DNA from: Trichosphaerium sp. ATCC 40318
Taxonomy: Eukaryota > Discosea > Flabellinia > Trichosidae
Length of the DNA stretch: 64,000 nt
NCBI GenBank assembly: GCA_038496445.1
Contig: JALMLS010000353.1
Span: forward strand, 372,001 to 436,000
Direction of reading: 5' to 3'
The notes beneath the pieces are model-generated. The model saw only the letters and a program-made list of their open reading frames with translations. It ran no database searches and had not been told where the DNA came from. Numbering within the stretch: the first letter of the stretch is position 1; every line of letters begins with the position of its first letter. Positions 23,617 through 32,768 of this stretch are shown here, in pieces. The position numbers and the translations under genes were made by a program.

Positions 23617-24886
23617 TGTCTGCGCCACTAAACACAAAGAAAATTAATGTCAAGAAAAAAAAATAAATTGAGCATTGTTGTTTTAGCTTACATATTAAAT
23701 GCTCTGTCGGAAATGAAATTAGTTACAGGTAATATGATATCATCTAATTCATTCCATTCATTATGATCTGCTGTCTTTGACAGTGCAAGCACCTTTTCAG
23801 AATTACAAAATCCATGTAACTTCTAAAAAGAAAAATTAGAAAAAAAAAGCTCACAAACCACAAAGAGGGGTTAATTGCCTGTGAATGATAACATGGAATG
23901 ACATCATCCTGCTCTCCATGAATAAATAAAGTTGGACACGTGACTTTCTGGATATTACTACGATAATAATGAGGATAGATGCGGTGGGAGAAAACAATAA
24001 TAAAAAGAGGTAAGCAACACCCTAAGTTCACACAAAACAACTCCTTGCACCACCACGTACCTCCTGGAGTCCCAGTATTTTGGTGCAATAAAACCTACAA
24101 ACCCTGCTATATCTTTAGCTATGTCTCGTATCGATAAATAAGGGCTACAGTTGAATAAGCACAATTTACAAAAGGTAAATAAGAGGACTAAAATGCGGTT
24201 TGTTTACGCTTAAAACAATTCTGGTGCAATAGTGGCGTGGTTACCTCTGAAGAATTAGCGCAAGAGGGTTTTTGGCCTCGCTACATAATTTCCGGCATAG
24301 TTTAATTGTAGGACCTGTTCCGATGCTCCTACCGAATAGGATGATGTTTTGTGAGGGTATTTGGAGCATTTTTGTCATAAAGTCGTATACAATTCTGATA
24401 TCTCGATCAATTGCAGAGACAGAGGGAGAACCTGGTGATATACCATATCCCTGGTACTCATGTTTTATGATATTGGCCTTTTGGACGTGTCAGTTATCTT
24501 CAGAGTTTTAACTTCAATCAAAGATGTACCTTCCATGCTCTCGCTTTCATGCCAATGTCGTCGTTGCAACCAATATCTTCTGCGTTACCATGACTCCATA
24601 GTATGTACAGTTGACTAAGTTATTTTAAGAAAACGCACGGTATTGTCGGTAATGGGTGTTTGTACCTTTTAACGCCGTCGCAATTGTATTCGTGCAAAAA
24701 ACATGGCACTGAGTTATTTTCTGATTTTAGAGCGGCTAAAGGCTTCTTCGCCATATTTCTAGGTACCCTAAATGGTTTATAAACGTACGTTAATTAAAGT
24801 TGAGTGAAAACTAACCAAAACAGGCCATTAGTTGAATGAGCTTTGTAGGTTGAAGCTGGGGCTGGGAATACCACCTTGTTTAACAT
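23558..24886 (-). CDS. ABHD17-like alpha/beta hydrolase (possible protein depalmitoylase)
   Basis: Eight exons: 24886..24816, 24767..24666, 24593..24530, 24477..24245, 24144..24061, 23957..23855, 23822..23692, 23627..23558, giving 285 residues. Visible: oxyanion SHGNAEDIG, the ISPGSPSVSAIDRDIR helix, nucleophile elbow ILFGRSIGTGP (Ser), SIRDIAKDIAG, LFIHGEQDDVIP with the catalytic Asp, and ADHNEW with the catalytic His. ABHD17 enzymes remove palmitate from membrane proteins in animals. The N-terminus MLNKVVFPAPASTY lacks the Cys cluster that anchors animal ABHD17, so membrane targeting may differ. The family is clear; the exact substrate is not. Confidence 0.85.
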
Positions 24887-25427
24887 TGCTAGTGTAATTA
24901 TGATTTGGGAACACAGTTTGACCAAAAAGACGTTATTCGCACAGTTTTGAGCTAACTTTTAATGTAAAACACAAAACCTGTACCTGTAACATCAGCCACA
25001 TGGTCTTTCGTTCATTACGAGTAAGAACAGCGAAAAAACCTCCCGAAGCGTTTTCGGGATAACTTAGATAGTTAGAATGCACAGATTGGCCTACTTTAAT
25101 CTCAAAATTACATAGCGTCAACAATACTTCGAGAAAACAGAAAACGTGCGCAGACTTTTTTTCCGGATCTTAAATTTTTGTGGGAGCGTTTTTGTGGCGC
25201 CTTAAGGTCTCTCGTACGCGCTTTTTGTAATATCGTGCGTTAGTATGGGTGCTATAAGCCTTTTCGCTATCAAACCACTGTAAACGAATAGCTACTCACT
25301 ATGATGACACTAAGGACAAGCCATTCAACAAAATTTTCAATAGTGAATCCACAGTGAGTGACGGTACAACTTTTCTCAAAAATAACGGTTCGCGTGTCCA
25401 GCCATTCACAATTATTAATACCAACCT
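24887..25427. other. Intergenic region between divergent genes
   Basis: Spacer between the hydrolase gene (minus) and the PAL-like gene (plus), so it should hold both promoters. A minus-strand frame at 24933..25124 (MLTLCNFEIKVGQSVHSN) is open and ends at a possible donor; it might be an upstream exon of the hydrolase gene but no conserved motif supports this. Confidence 0.4.
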
Positions 25428-26519
25428 ATGCTGGACATATCAGCAGAAAAGCAAGCTATGATAAACACATCAGAAGAAAAACCTTCACCTCCGTGCTGCC
25501 GTAGATACTGTGCTTTATTTCTTATTTTGGGTGTTACCTTTGGAGTTCTAATTTTAATTCTTATTTGTTTTTTGATTGGCGCTGCCGCTTCCTCACAGAA
25601 AGACATAGCTTGTCCACAAAAGTATAATTATGATAAATCTACTTTCCCTTCTGGAGGGGTTGTACATGGACAGATATCGGGAGTAGGAGCTAACGCAACA
25701 AGTAACATTTATGTTTTTTCGAGACAAGGACGTGACTTTAAAAACACTGAGATTATCAAAGAACCAGTATTGTTCAGAGTGAATACATCCGGAAGTATTC
25801 TTGATTCTTTTGGAGAGAACATGTTCGTCGTACCACATATGGTATCTGTTCTAGACGGATTTCTATGGGTCACAGACGTTGCTTTGCATCAAGTTTTTAA
25901 ACTTGACACTTCTGGAAATGTTCTGCTATCTCTAGGAACTGCAAGAGTGCCTGGATGGGATAAAACGCACTTTAATCAACCCACCTGCGTTACAGCATTA
26001 TCTGATAAGGTTTATATATCAGACGGATACGGAAATTGCAGGATCGCTGTCTTTTCAAAGAACGGAACTTATCTATTTGAATGGGGCACGTGTGGAAGCG
26101 AGCACGGTCAATTTCGCACGCCGCACTCTGTGACTATCGCGTGGGGTAAATTATACGTTGCTGATCGTAATAATTACCGTACACAAGTGTTTGATCTTGA
26201 TGGCTCTTTCTTACGTGCTTTTGATTCACACACACCTCGTAATGCTTTTTACCGGTTTAAGGCTTTGATGTTCGGATCTTGGATGAGATACACAACTGCT
26301 GTAATCTATTCTCCTACGGCAGATGCTCTTTTCTCCTTGGAGGGTGACCAAATTGTAGTTCGAGATCAACAAGCGACGAACTTGGTTTGTGCATTCACAT
26401 CTCCAAATGGGATGAACTTTCCTCATGATATCGCAGTTAGTGCAGTCCCACACCTAGCCATATTCGTCGGTCAGGTCGGTACTACAGATGGTCACGTGCA
26501 ACACTTTGTAAAAAACTAA
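25428..26519 (+). CDS. Type II membrane PAL-like (peptidyl-hydroxyglycine lyase family) propeller
   Basis: One exon of 363 residues, unusual here for lacking introns. After a cytosolic N-terminus with PPCCRRYC there is a helix (ALFLILGVTFGVLILILICF) and a lumenal/extracellular six-bladed NHL-type propeller. It lines up with the lyase half of animal PAM: VVPHMVSVLDG and WVTDVALHQVFKLD, HFNQPTCVTA, VYISDGYGNCRI, GQFRTPHSVTI, LYVADRNNYRTQVF and NFPHDIAV. The three PH motifs (PHM, PHS, PHD) match the zinc-binding His residues of PAL (EC 4.3.2.5). There is no PHM hydroxylase domain in the protein, so its substrate source is unknown. NXS/T sites suggest glycosylation. Confidence 0.85.
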   Translation: MLDISAEKQAMINTSEEKPSPPCCRRYCALFLILGVTFGVLILILICFLIGAAASSQKDIACPQKYNYDKSTFPSGGVVHGQISGVGANATSNIYVFSRQGRDFKNTEIIKEPVLFRVNTSGSILDSFGENMFVVPHMVSVLDGFLWVTDVALHQVFKLDTSGNVLLSLGTARVPGWDKTHFNQPTCVTALSDKVYISDGYGNCRIAVFSKNGTYLFEWGTCGSEHGQFRTPHSVTIAWGKLYVADRNNYRTQVFDLDGSFLRAFDSHTPRNAFYRFKALMFGSWMRYTTAVIYSPTADALFSLEGDQIVVRDQQATNLVCAFTSPNGMNFPHDIAVSAVPHLAIFVGQVGTTDGHVQHFVKN

Positions 26520-26732
26520 ATATAAAGCTATTTAAACAACTTGCCTTAAATTGTTGTTAGTCAACTAAAGTATTAGCTACAATTGACATTATGTGCGCAG
26601 TCTCAACGGCAAGTACAGAGAAATGTAGCAAAAAGGTTTATTTATTAATCACGTGCTTAGATTACAGAGCATGACGCTGATCGCATCACTCTTCTACAAC
26701 TTCCGTTCGAATTACAGCTATTAATAATAGAA

Positions 26733-27284
26733 ATGAGCATAGAAGTATACAACATATGGCCTTTGCTGTCTAGAAGTGCAGCAATGTCAACACGGTTTGA
26801 TTTTAAGCTTAACCCACATGGCGTGTGGATTAATTGTCCACGTGGGAAATCACGCGAAGCATGGGTAAAACGGCGCGTATGGGAACGAGGAAAGAAAAAA
26901 GACTACAAAGAAAGATACGAGAATGGTAAAATGAAACAACACACGTGCTACAAACACGGCAAACGTCATGGATACAGTAGGAAATGGTTTTGTGATGGAC
27001 GCCTAAGAAGCGAGTGTACTTATGTCAATGGTTTAATTGAGGGAGAGTATAGGGAATGGGATAAGCACGGTAGACCCGTTAAGGAGTTGTGGTACCAGCA
27101 TGGTTCAAAGGAAGGGCGTCAAAGGAGGTGGTCATGTGCTTCTCAGCTACTTGAATGCTATACATACCACGACAATAAGCCGAATGGAGAATATTTAAAA
27201 TACCATAGAGGACGTCTTATTTTGCGATGTTTGTACAAGGATGGTAGGATTGTTTCTTCCGTTGGTACTAGAGATTTCTTCTAA
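26733..27284 (+). CDS. MORN-like repeat protein
   Basis: Single exon, 183 residues; a second Met at 26784 (MSTRFDF) is an equally good start. About five repeats of the MORN_2 type follow, each Y-x-N/D/H-G-x, for example KERYENGKMKQHTCYKHGKR, HGYSRKWFCDGRLRSE, VNGLIEGEYREWDKHGR, NKPNGEYLKYHRGRL. The protein is rich in Lys, Arg and Trp. Such repeats occur in proteins of many functions and allow no specific role to be assigned. Confidence 0.7.
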   Translation: MSIEVYNIWPLLSRSAAMSTRFDFKLNPHGVWINCPRGKSREAWVKRRVWERGKKKDYKERYENGKMKQHTCYKHGKRHGYSRKWFCDGRLRSECTYVNGLIEGEYREWDKHGRPVKELWYQHGSKEGRQRRWSCASQLLECYTYHDNKPNGEYLKYHRGRLILRCLYKDGRIVSSVGTRDFF

Positions 27285-27383
27285 AATACACTAAAAGTTA
27301 CATGGCATTTATTGTTCTCAAACCTCGAGGCTTATGCAAATAACAAGAAATCGAAACCTTTGCTCACTTTATCCAAATAAACG

Positions 27384-27689
27384 TCAACTAGAGTGGCGCC
27401 GATAGACATTATTCTCCTTGAAATAGCGTTTTGCTTCAATCGGTGTTAATCTACCAGATTGTTTTGGTTCAAAGATCTAATTCTTTTAAGAAAGAAATGA
27501 AAATAATTATTGCAATTCAACCAATAAGTTTTCTAACTGACGTTTAATATTTTTCTTTTGGTTTGGTCCAAGCCTTGCTTTCAACATAGGTGTTGTGTAT
27601 GCAGCTTGACTTAAATGCCGTGCGCAAAAAGAGTGTACTGAATTTTTCTTTACCCAACACTTTGGAGTTACACATGCAACAATACTGTT
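27384..27689 (-). CDS. Small protein with Cys/His cluster, 5' end missing
   Basis: Two exons in phase: 27689..27522 and 27476..27384, after a TTTAG acceptor. It reads VACVTPKCWVKKNSVHSFCA, then RHLSQAAYTTP, MLKARLGPNQKKNIKRQ, and ends IEAKRYFKENNVYRRHSS. The C-x4-C-x10-C-x2-H spacing resembles a small zinc-binding motif. No start codon was found upstream. The stretch MLKARLGPNQKK is nearly identical, also in DNA, to the start of the Skp1-like gene at 29255. Confidence 0.45.
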
Positions 27690-27742
27690 CTAAACCGATG
27701 TTTCCGAGATAACAATTTATTAATGTTGTTGACTACAATACA

Positions 27743-28930
27743 TCAAGGGACATGTCCAATTTTTTTAATACCTTTCTTTTTAAGTTCTTTAATTCCGGCT
27801 AGCGTAACTCTTGTTAAAGACAATCCTAATATCTCAAGACTACCAGGTAATGATTTTATGCCTTTATCTGTAATATTACAACCACGCAATTGCAACACCT
27901 TTACGTCAGATGATATGGCGCTAATCCAATCATCTGTTGCATTTGTATGAGTTAGATCAATTGAATAAGCACTTGATAAACTCTTCATAAATATCCCTTT
28001 TCGTAATGACCTACAAGAGGAGAGGTTGATATCATGTACACCAACCAAAGCTGAAACACCTATATCAGTAACTCCAGTATACTCCAAATTTATGGTATGA
28101 ACACCAGCTAACGCTGCTACACCTTTATCCGTTATGTCCTTGCAATATGTTAAATCTATCTTATGTACACCTGCTAGCGATACAATTGAATCTGTTACAT
28201 GTGTATAACTTAAATCTATGGTATGTACACCAGCTAGTGACGATACATCTGTTATATTAGTTGAACTTAAATCAATTGTATGTACACCTGCCAAAGAAGG
28301 TATACCCAAGTCAGTGATATGTTCATATTTTTTCAAATTTATTGTATGCACTCCAGATAAGACAGATAGTACGTCATCTGTGGCACTTGAGTTAACTATG
28401 CTAATCGTTGGTATTCCAGAGAGAGCCTTCAAACCTATTTCTGTAATCTCTTCAGCTTTGTACAGACAAATGTAATTGAGGTATGGAGCAAGTTGTGCCA
28501 AACATGAATCTGTTATATCTGGACAGCGTTTTAGTTCTAATCGTTTAACACCAATCAAATGATTTAACCCTTTGTCTGTTATACAATAGTTGAAGCAAAG
28601 GCTTATTGATTTAATACCAGAAAGAAGACAAAGATCTTTGTTGGTAGTGCCCACAAAGCGTTTTGTTGATACTGTAGTATTCTGTAGAAGAGGACTTCCT
28701 TCGAGATAAGAAAAACACTTGTGTGATTTTACATATATTGTACCATAACCAATGTGAGTGTGGATGATGTCTCTTAGCCGTCTACAGCTTTGGGAAATTG
28801 GATATAGGAAGATATAGTCCAAAAATGCAAGTAAATGAGCGATAATCTCTGTAGGAATATCTAGAAGCTCGGTATTGCTCTTGGTTGTATTGCATACAGG
28901 TGTGTGCCGTGTGCGCTTTGTTCTTCGCAT
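27743..28930 (-). CDS. F-box leucine-rich repeat protein
   Basis: Single exon; start chosen at MRRTKRTRH (28930) because the upstream 43 codons look non-coding. An F-box (LLDIPTEIIAHLLAFLDYIF with SQSCRRLRDIIH) is followed by about a dozen LRRs of 20-25 residues, several almost identical: LAGVHTIDLSSTNITD, LAGVHTIDLSYTHVTD, LAGVHKIDLTYCKDITDKG, LAGVHTINLEYTGVTDIG. The repeat style is that of the Cys-containing/RNI-like class of FBXL proteins. Role inferred: substrate receptor of an SCF ubiquitin ligase. The near-identical central repeats point to recent internal duplication. Confidence 0.85.
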   Translation of the reverse strand: MRRTKRTRHTPVCNTTKSNTELLDIPTEIIAHLLAFLDYIFLYPISQSCRRLRDIIHTHIGYGTIYVKSHKCFSYLEGSPLLQNTTVSTKRFVGTTNKDLCLLSGIKSISLCFNYCITDKGLNHLIGVKRLELKRCPDITDSCLAQLAPYLNYICLYKAEEITEIGLKALSGIPTISIVNSSATDDVLSVLSGVHTINLKKYEHITDLGIPSLAGVHTIDLSSTNITDVSSLAGVHTIDLSYTHVTDSIVSLAGVHKIDLTYCKDITDKGVAALAGVHTINLEYTGVTDIGVSALVGVHDINLSSCRSLRKGIFMKSLSSAYSIDLTHTNATDDWISAISSDVKVLQLRGCNITDKGIKSLPGSLEILGLSLTRVTLAGIKELKKKGIKKIGHVP

Positions 28931-29245
28931 GGCAGTATTTGTAGGGTTTTGTTGAATTGCTATATGTTGGGAAGTTAAACAGCACTGAGAACAAAGAGTG
29001 CAGATTAATTTATTGACTGTTCTTGATTGATAGATTATTAAAAATACCAAAAAACTCAATCAAAAACAAAATCTACCATAAAATTTTGAAACAAGCTTGC
29101 TTGGCCACAATTCTTATAGTTCAAATGGTTACATAGTCTCTGTGTTTGATGGGTCACTACAGGTACAACATTCGGGTAGAACCCACAAAACATAGGTTGG
29201 TTTTAAGGAATTTTGTAGACTACTAAGAATTCATGTTCTTTCACC

Positions 29246-30869
29246 ATGGCTACCATGCTGAAAGCAAGGCTTGGACCAGACCAAAAGAAAGTAATCGACG
29301 TTCCACGTGACTTTGGCGAACGAAGCACCGTTTTAGCAGCGCAGCTGGAGCAAATCGACAGTGGAGAGTCAATAGATGATTATTTGATTGTTCTCAAGCA
29401 CGCTGAGGGATTCTGTTGGCTTGTATCACATTACAACAAACCAATAAGCTCAGTATGCGATAAATTGTGTATGGTATCTGAAAAAGAGCGCTTAGAGTGT
29501 ATACAAGTTGTACGAACATTTTTGTTTTTGAGTCACACAGGTGTACTTAGCTTGACCTTTTTTCGCTGAGAATGTCTTTGTTTCGAAATGTGCTCGACTA
29601 AAGTAAAACATAGTCAAATAAACCAAACAAACAATGTACTTTGTTTATCTGAGAGACTTTACTGGGTTTTTTGTTAACTTTGTTGTTTATCTAGATCTAT
29701 GACGCTTTAGATTGTTGTGATTACTTGGACTTACAAATGCCTTTGTTCATGCAAAGTATAACACGTATGCTTCAGCTTGAAGGATGTGACATAAGAAATG
29801 ATTTTGTTCAATATTGTTGGCCTGTAAACTTTTCATCAGCAATTCAAGATGCCTATGAAGGGAGTACGTAACTCTACTAAATGTGTATTCTAATATAGTA
29901 AAGAGTGGTTTGGAACACTGAGAAAAAGAATTATCAGCGGTCCGTTTATACCACCAACCGGCTTTCACGGTAAGTGAGCATACAATAAAATCTCATGGAA
30001 TTATTTGTATTACCTCTGGTCGCACTTTTGGTAACAAAAAAGTCACATGTTGGAACTATTCTTTAAACACCAAACAATTCAGAATACTCGGCCTCCTTGA
30101 TGAGGCTGCAGGTTTTCACATTGCTAAAGAATACTTGACAAAGTATTTTTTAGAAGGAACTGCAAAGATAGACAGTGTGATTGTTGCTCACTGTTCATCG
30201 TTTTGGAGTTTATTGTCAGCAAGTGAACTATCAGATATCGAGGCTCAAGCAGGAAGTGATAGATGTCTGGGTAAATTTATTGTCGATAATCTTGTATCTT
30301 TCCAATATCTCAAGTGTTTTATTGACATTGCACAAAGCAACGATAGGGCTCTTGCGTCGAAAATAGAGCATTCAATTCTGTACCATTTAGCTCAATATGA
30401 ATCTGCACCTAATTTGAACCTTGTTATTGATCTTATGAAGCATATTCCTCCCTCAGAGACTTGGCAAGCAATTAAACGTGATAATTTTGACATAAATGCT
30501 GTACCTCCAATACCTTTCTTTTGGAATGCATTAAAGTACAAAAATAGATCACAAATTACAGATTTTTGATTAATGTAATTCCCTAGGATAGGCATGCTAA
30601 GCAATCAGCTTGATTTTGGTGACTTGAATCATGCTAGGTTTGCGGACTGTATCACTCGCAAAGTTGGTACTTCTGTGACACTCATGAGAGGACAGCACAA
30701 TCCAAACAGGCAGAGGTCAAAAGTTTACGTTGCATTGGAACCACTAGATTTAATACCAACTGTACTAAGTGGATGGCGATCAAAATGGAAACAAAAAAAA
30801 CATACATACAATTTGGACTGGTACAGCGCTTTCCTCACATGCAAAGAACCAGTTCTACCTACGAGCTAA
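29246..30869 (+). CDS. Skp1/BTB-like protein with novel C-terminal domain (copy A)
   Basis: Five exons: 29246..29509, 29695..29863, 29904..29969, 30043..30535, 30587..30869, giving 424 residues. The first 150 residues follow the Skp1 POZ fold: KKVIDVPRDFGERSTVLA, DDYLIVLKHAEGF, IYDALDCCDYLDLQMPLFM. The rest (EYLTKYFLEGTAKIDSVIVA, SELSDIEAQAGSDR, LMKHIPPSETWQAIK, PPIPFFWNALK, LSGWRSKWKQKKH) is not a known Skp1 tail and appears only here and in the neighbour copy. It may be an adaptor with its own partner-binding domain. The last intron (30536..30586) aligns with coding sequence in copy B. Confidence 0.75.
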
Positions 30870-31080
30870 TTAATATCATAGGGATTGTGGCTATATACCT
30901 TATACTCCTAAAACTGATAATTGACAACAGGTCAATTTAGAACTATTCACAAGATTCGCAGGAAACCGTAGTAAGAAAATTGTGAGAATAAAAATAACTT
31001 TCAGAACAACTTGGGTAACGTTGATCGTAAAGGAAAACAATTATCTGTAATAGTGCAATAATCTGGTTGACCTAGTTCTA

Positions 31081-32555
31081 TGGCTACCACACTCAAAGCG
31101 AAGGTCGGCGAAAGGTAACGTACCACGTGACTTTGTTGCGCTTAGCACTGTTCTATCAGCTCATTGGAGCAAATCGACAGTGGGGAGTCAGCAGATGATT
31201 ATTTGATTGTTCTTAAGTATGTTGATGGATTTAAATGGCTTGTATCGCATTACAACACTTCAATAATACACGATAAATTTTCAATTATCCAAAGAAGACC
31301 GCATAACACACCTACAAATTGTACATGTTGGTAAATCTCTAGATGTCCGCTGCAGCAAAATGTTGTGATTATTTGGATGTCAAGACGACTATTATTCAAA
31401 ACATCACACGTATGCTACAGCTGGAGGGTTATAGTATTGATAAAAATTTGGTACATAACTGTTGGCCTGTATCTTTCGATTCTGCAGCCATTCAGGATGC
31501 TTATGAAGGAAGTAAGTGAGTGTTTACTGAATTGAATATTGTTCTAACAAGAAACAGAATGGTTTGGGACGATAGTAATTGTAGATAGGCCAACGCCACC
31601 CTCGGGTCACTCAAAACCATACTTGTACCATGGTCACTCAAAATCATACTTGTACCACTCGGTGTTTTGCGTTCAAAGCTGAAAACTCGCACACATCAGC
31701 GTTGTGTCAGTGAAAGTGATGTGACTGGACTGTTCATGGACGTGCTGTTGGAAAGAAAAAAGCTTCAGGTGGCATTACCATTTAAATGTAGAAGCTTTTA
31801 GAACCTTGTGCCTCATTGATAAAACTGCAGGGTTTATAGTTGCTAAAGAATATTTAAGAAAATACTTGTCAAAATCCATTCGGAATAATGAGGTTAAGAT
31901 AGATGAACAAATCATTGCTGCTTGTTCTCCTTGTTGGAGTGAATTAACAAGCACAGAGCTTGCAGAAATGGAAAACCAAAGAGATGGCTGCATAGCAATA
32001 CTTTTAATAACTAATCTTAAATCTTTCTCATATCTCAAGTGTTTAATTGATACTGCACAAAAAGATGATGAACTGCTTGCTAAGAAAATAGAACACAATA
32101 TAATTTTCAGTGTTAGCCAATCAAAAAGAAGCTTAGCTGACTTAAACGAAATTATTGAAGTCGTTGAGCACATACCACCATCAGAAGCTTGGCAAGTAAT
32201 TTATTGTGATACCTTTAATGTCGATAGGGTACCTACCATACCTTTTTTCTGGAAAGCTTTAAAGTACGATTCAGCAAGTCACCTGATTAATAACCAACTT
32301 GTTAGAGCTGGGATGCTGAACGGTCAACTAGATTTAGATACAGTACCACACAAAAAGTTTGAAGACTGTATTAGGGGCACGCCATCCAAGGGACATCACA
32401 AGAGTAGCAACATTGTCTTGCAACCATTATCATTTGTACCAACAGAATTGATTGGCTGGAAAGCCAAATGGTCACAGAAGAGACACAGCTACGAATTTGA
32501 CTGGTACATTCCTCCCTTTGTTTATTCTAATTATTCAGTAGGGATTGTGGTTTAA
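31081..32555 (+). pseudogene. Skp1-like protein copy B, disrupted first exon
   Basis: Tandem paralogue of the gene at 29246. Exon 1 (from 31081) keeps clear similarity (DNA of GGAGCAAATCGACAGTGG and neighbours) but has a rearranged segment at about 31105-31125, a one-base loss near 31161 and a further shift near 31280, so the POZ N-terminus cannot be read. Exons 31343..31511, 31558..31624 and 31769..32555 are intact and in phase, starting MSAAAKCCDYLDVKT and carrying VEHIPPSEAWQVIY, TIPFFWKALKY and LIGWKAKWSQKRHSYEF. So either a 5'-damaged pseudogene or a gene now starting at 31343. Intron 31625..31768 contains a 27-base tandem duplication partner at its left edge. Confidence 0.7.
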
Positions 32556-32768
32556 CAACATGAAAACAAAACGAGACAGAATATTTCCAGCTGAGCAGTT
32601 GGCGTCAAGTTCCATATACCCTCCACCTTACCACACAAGATGGCTATGTCTAATGAGCCAGAGCAAGACAATGTGTTATAGTCTCATAAAAGGAATACAC
32701 CTACAACGCTGTGTTTGATAAATATCCATTGCTTGTTTGTAAATTTTGTGCAAAGGAGAAAACACTTT

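Noticed and set aside
23855-23883. GC-AG intron in the ABHD17-like gene after the HSQ codons
   Set aside because: A GTGAGC donor a few codons downstream keeps frame and gives better family alignment, so no GC donor is needed.
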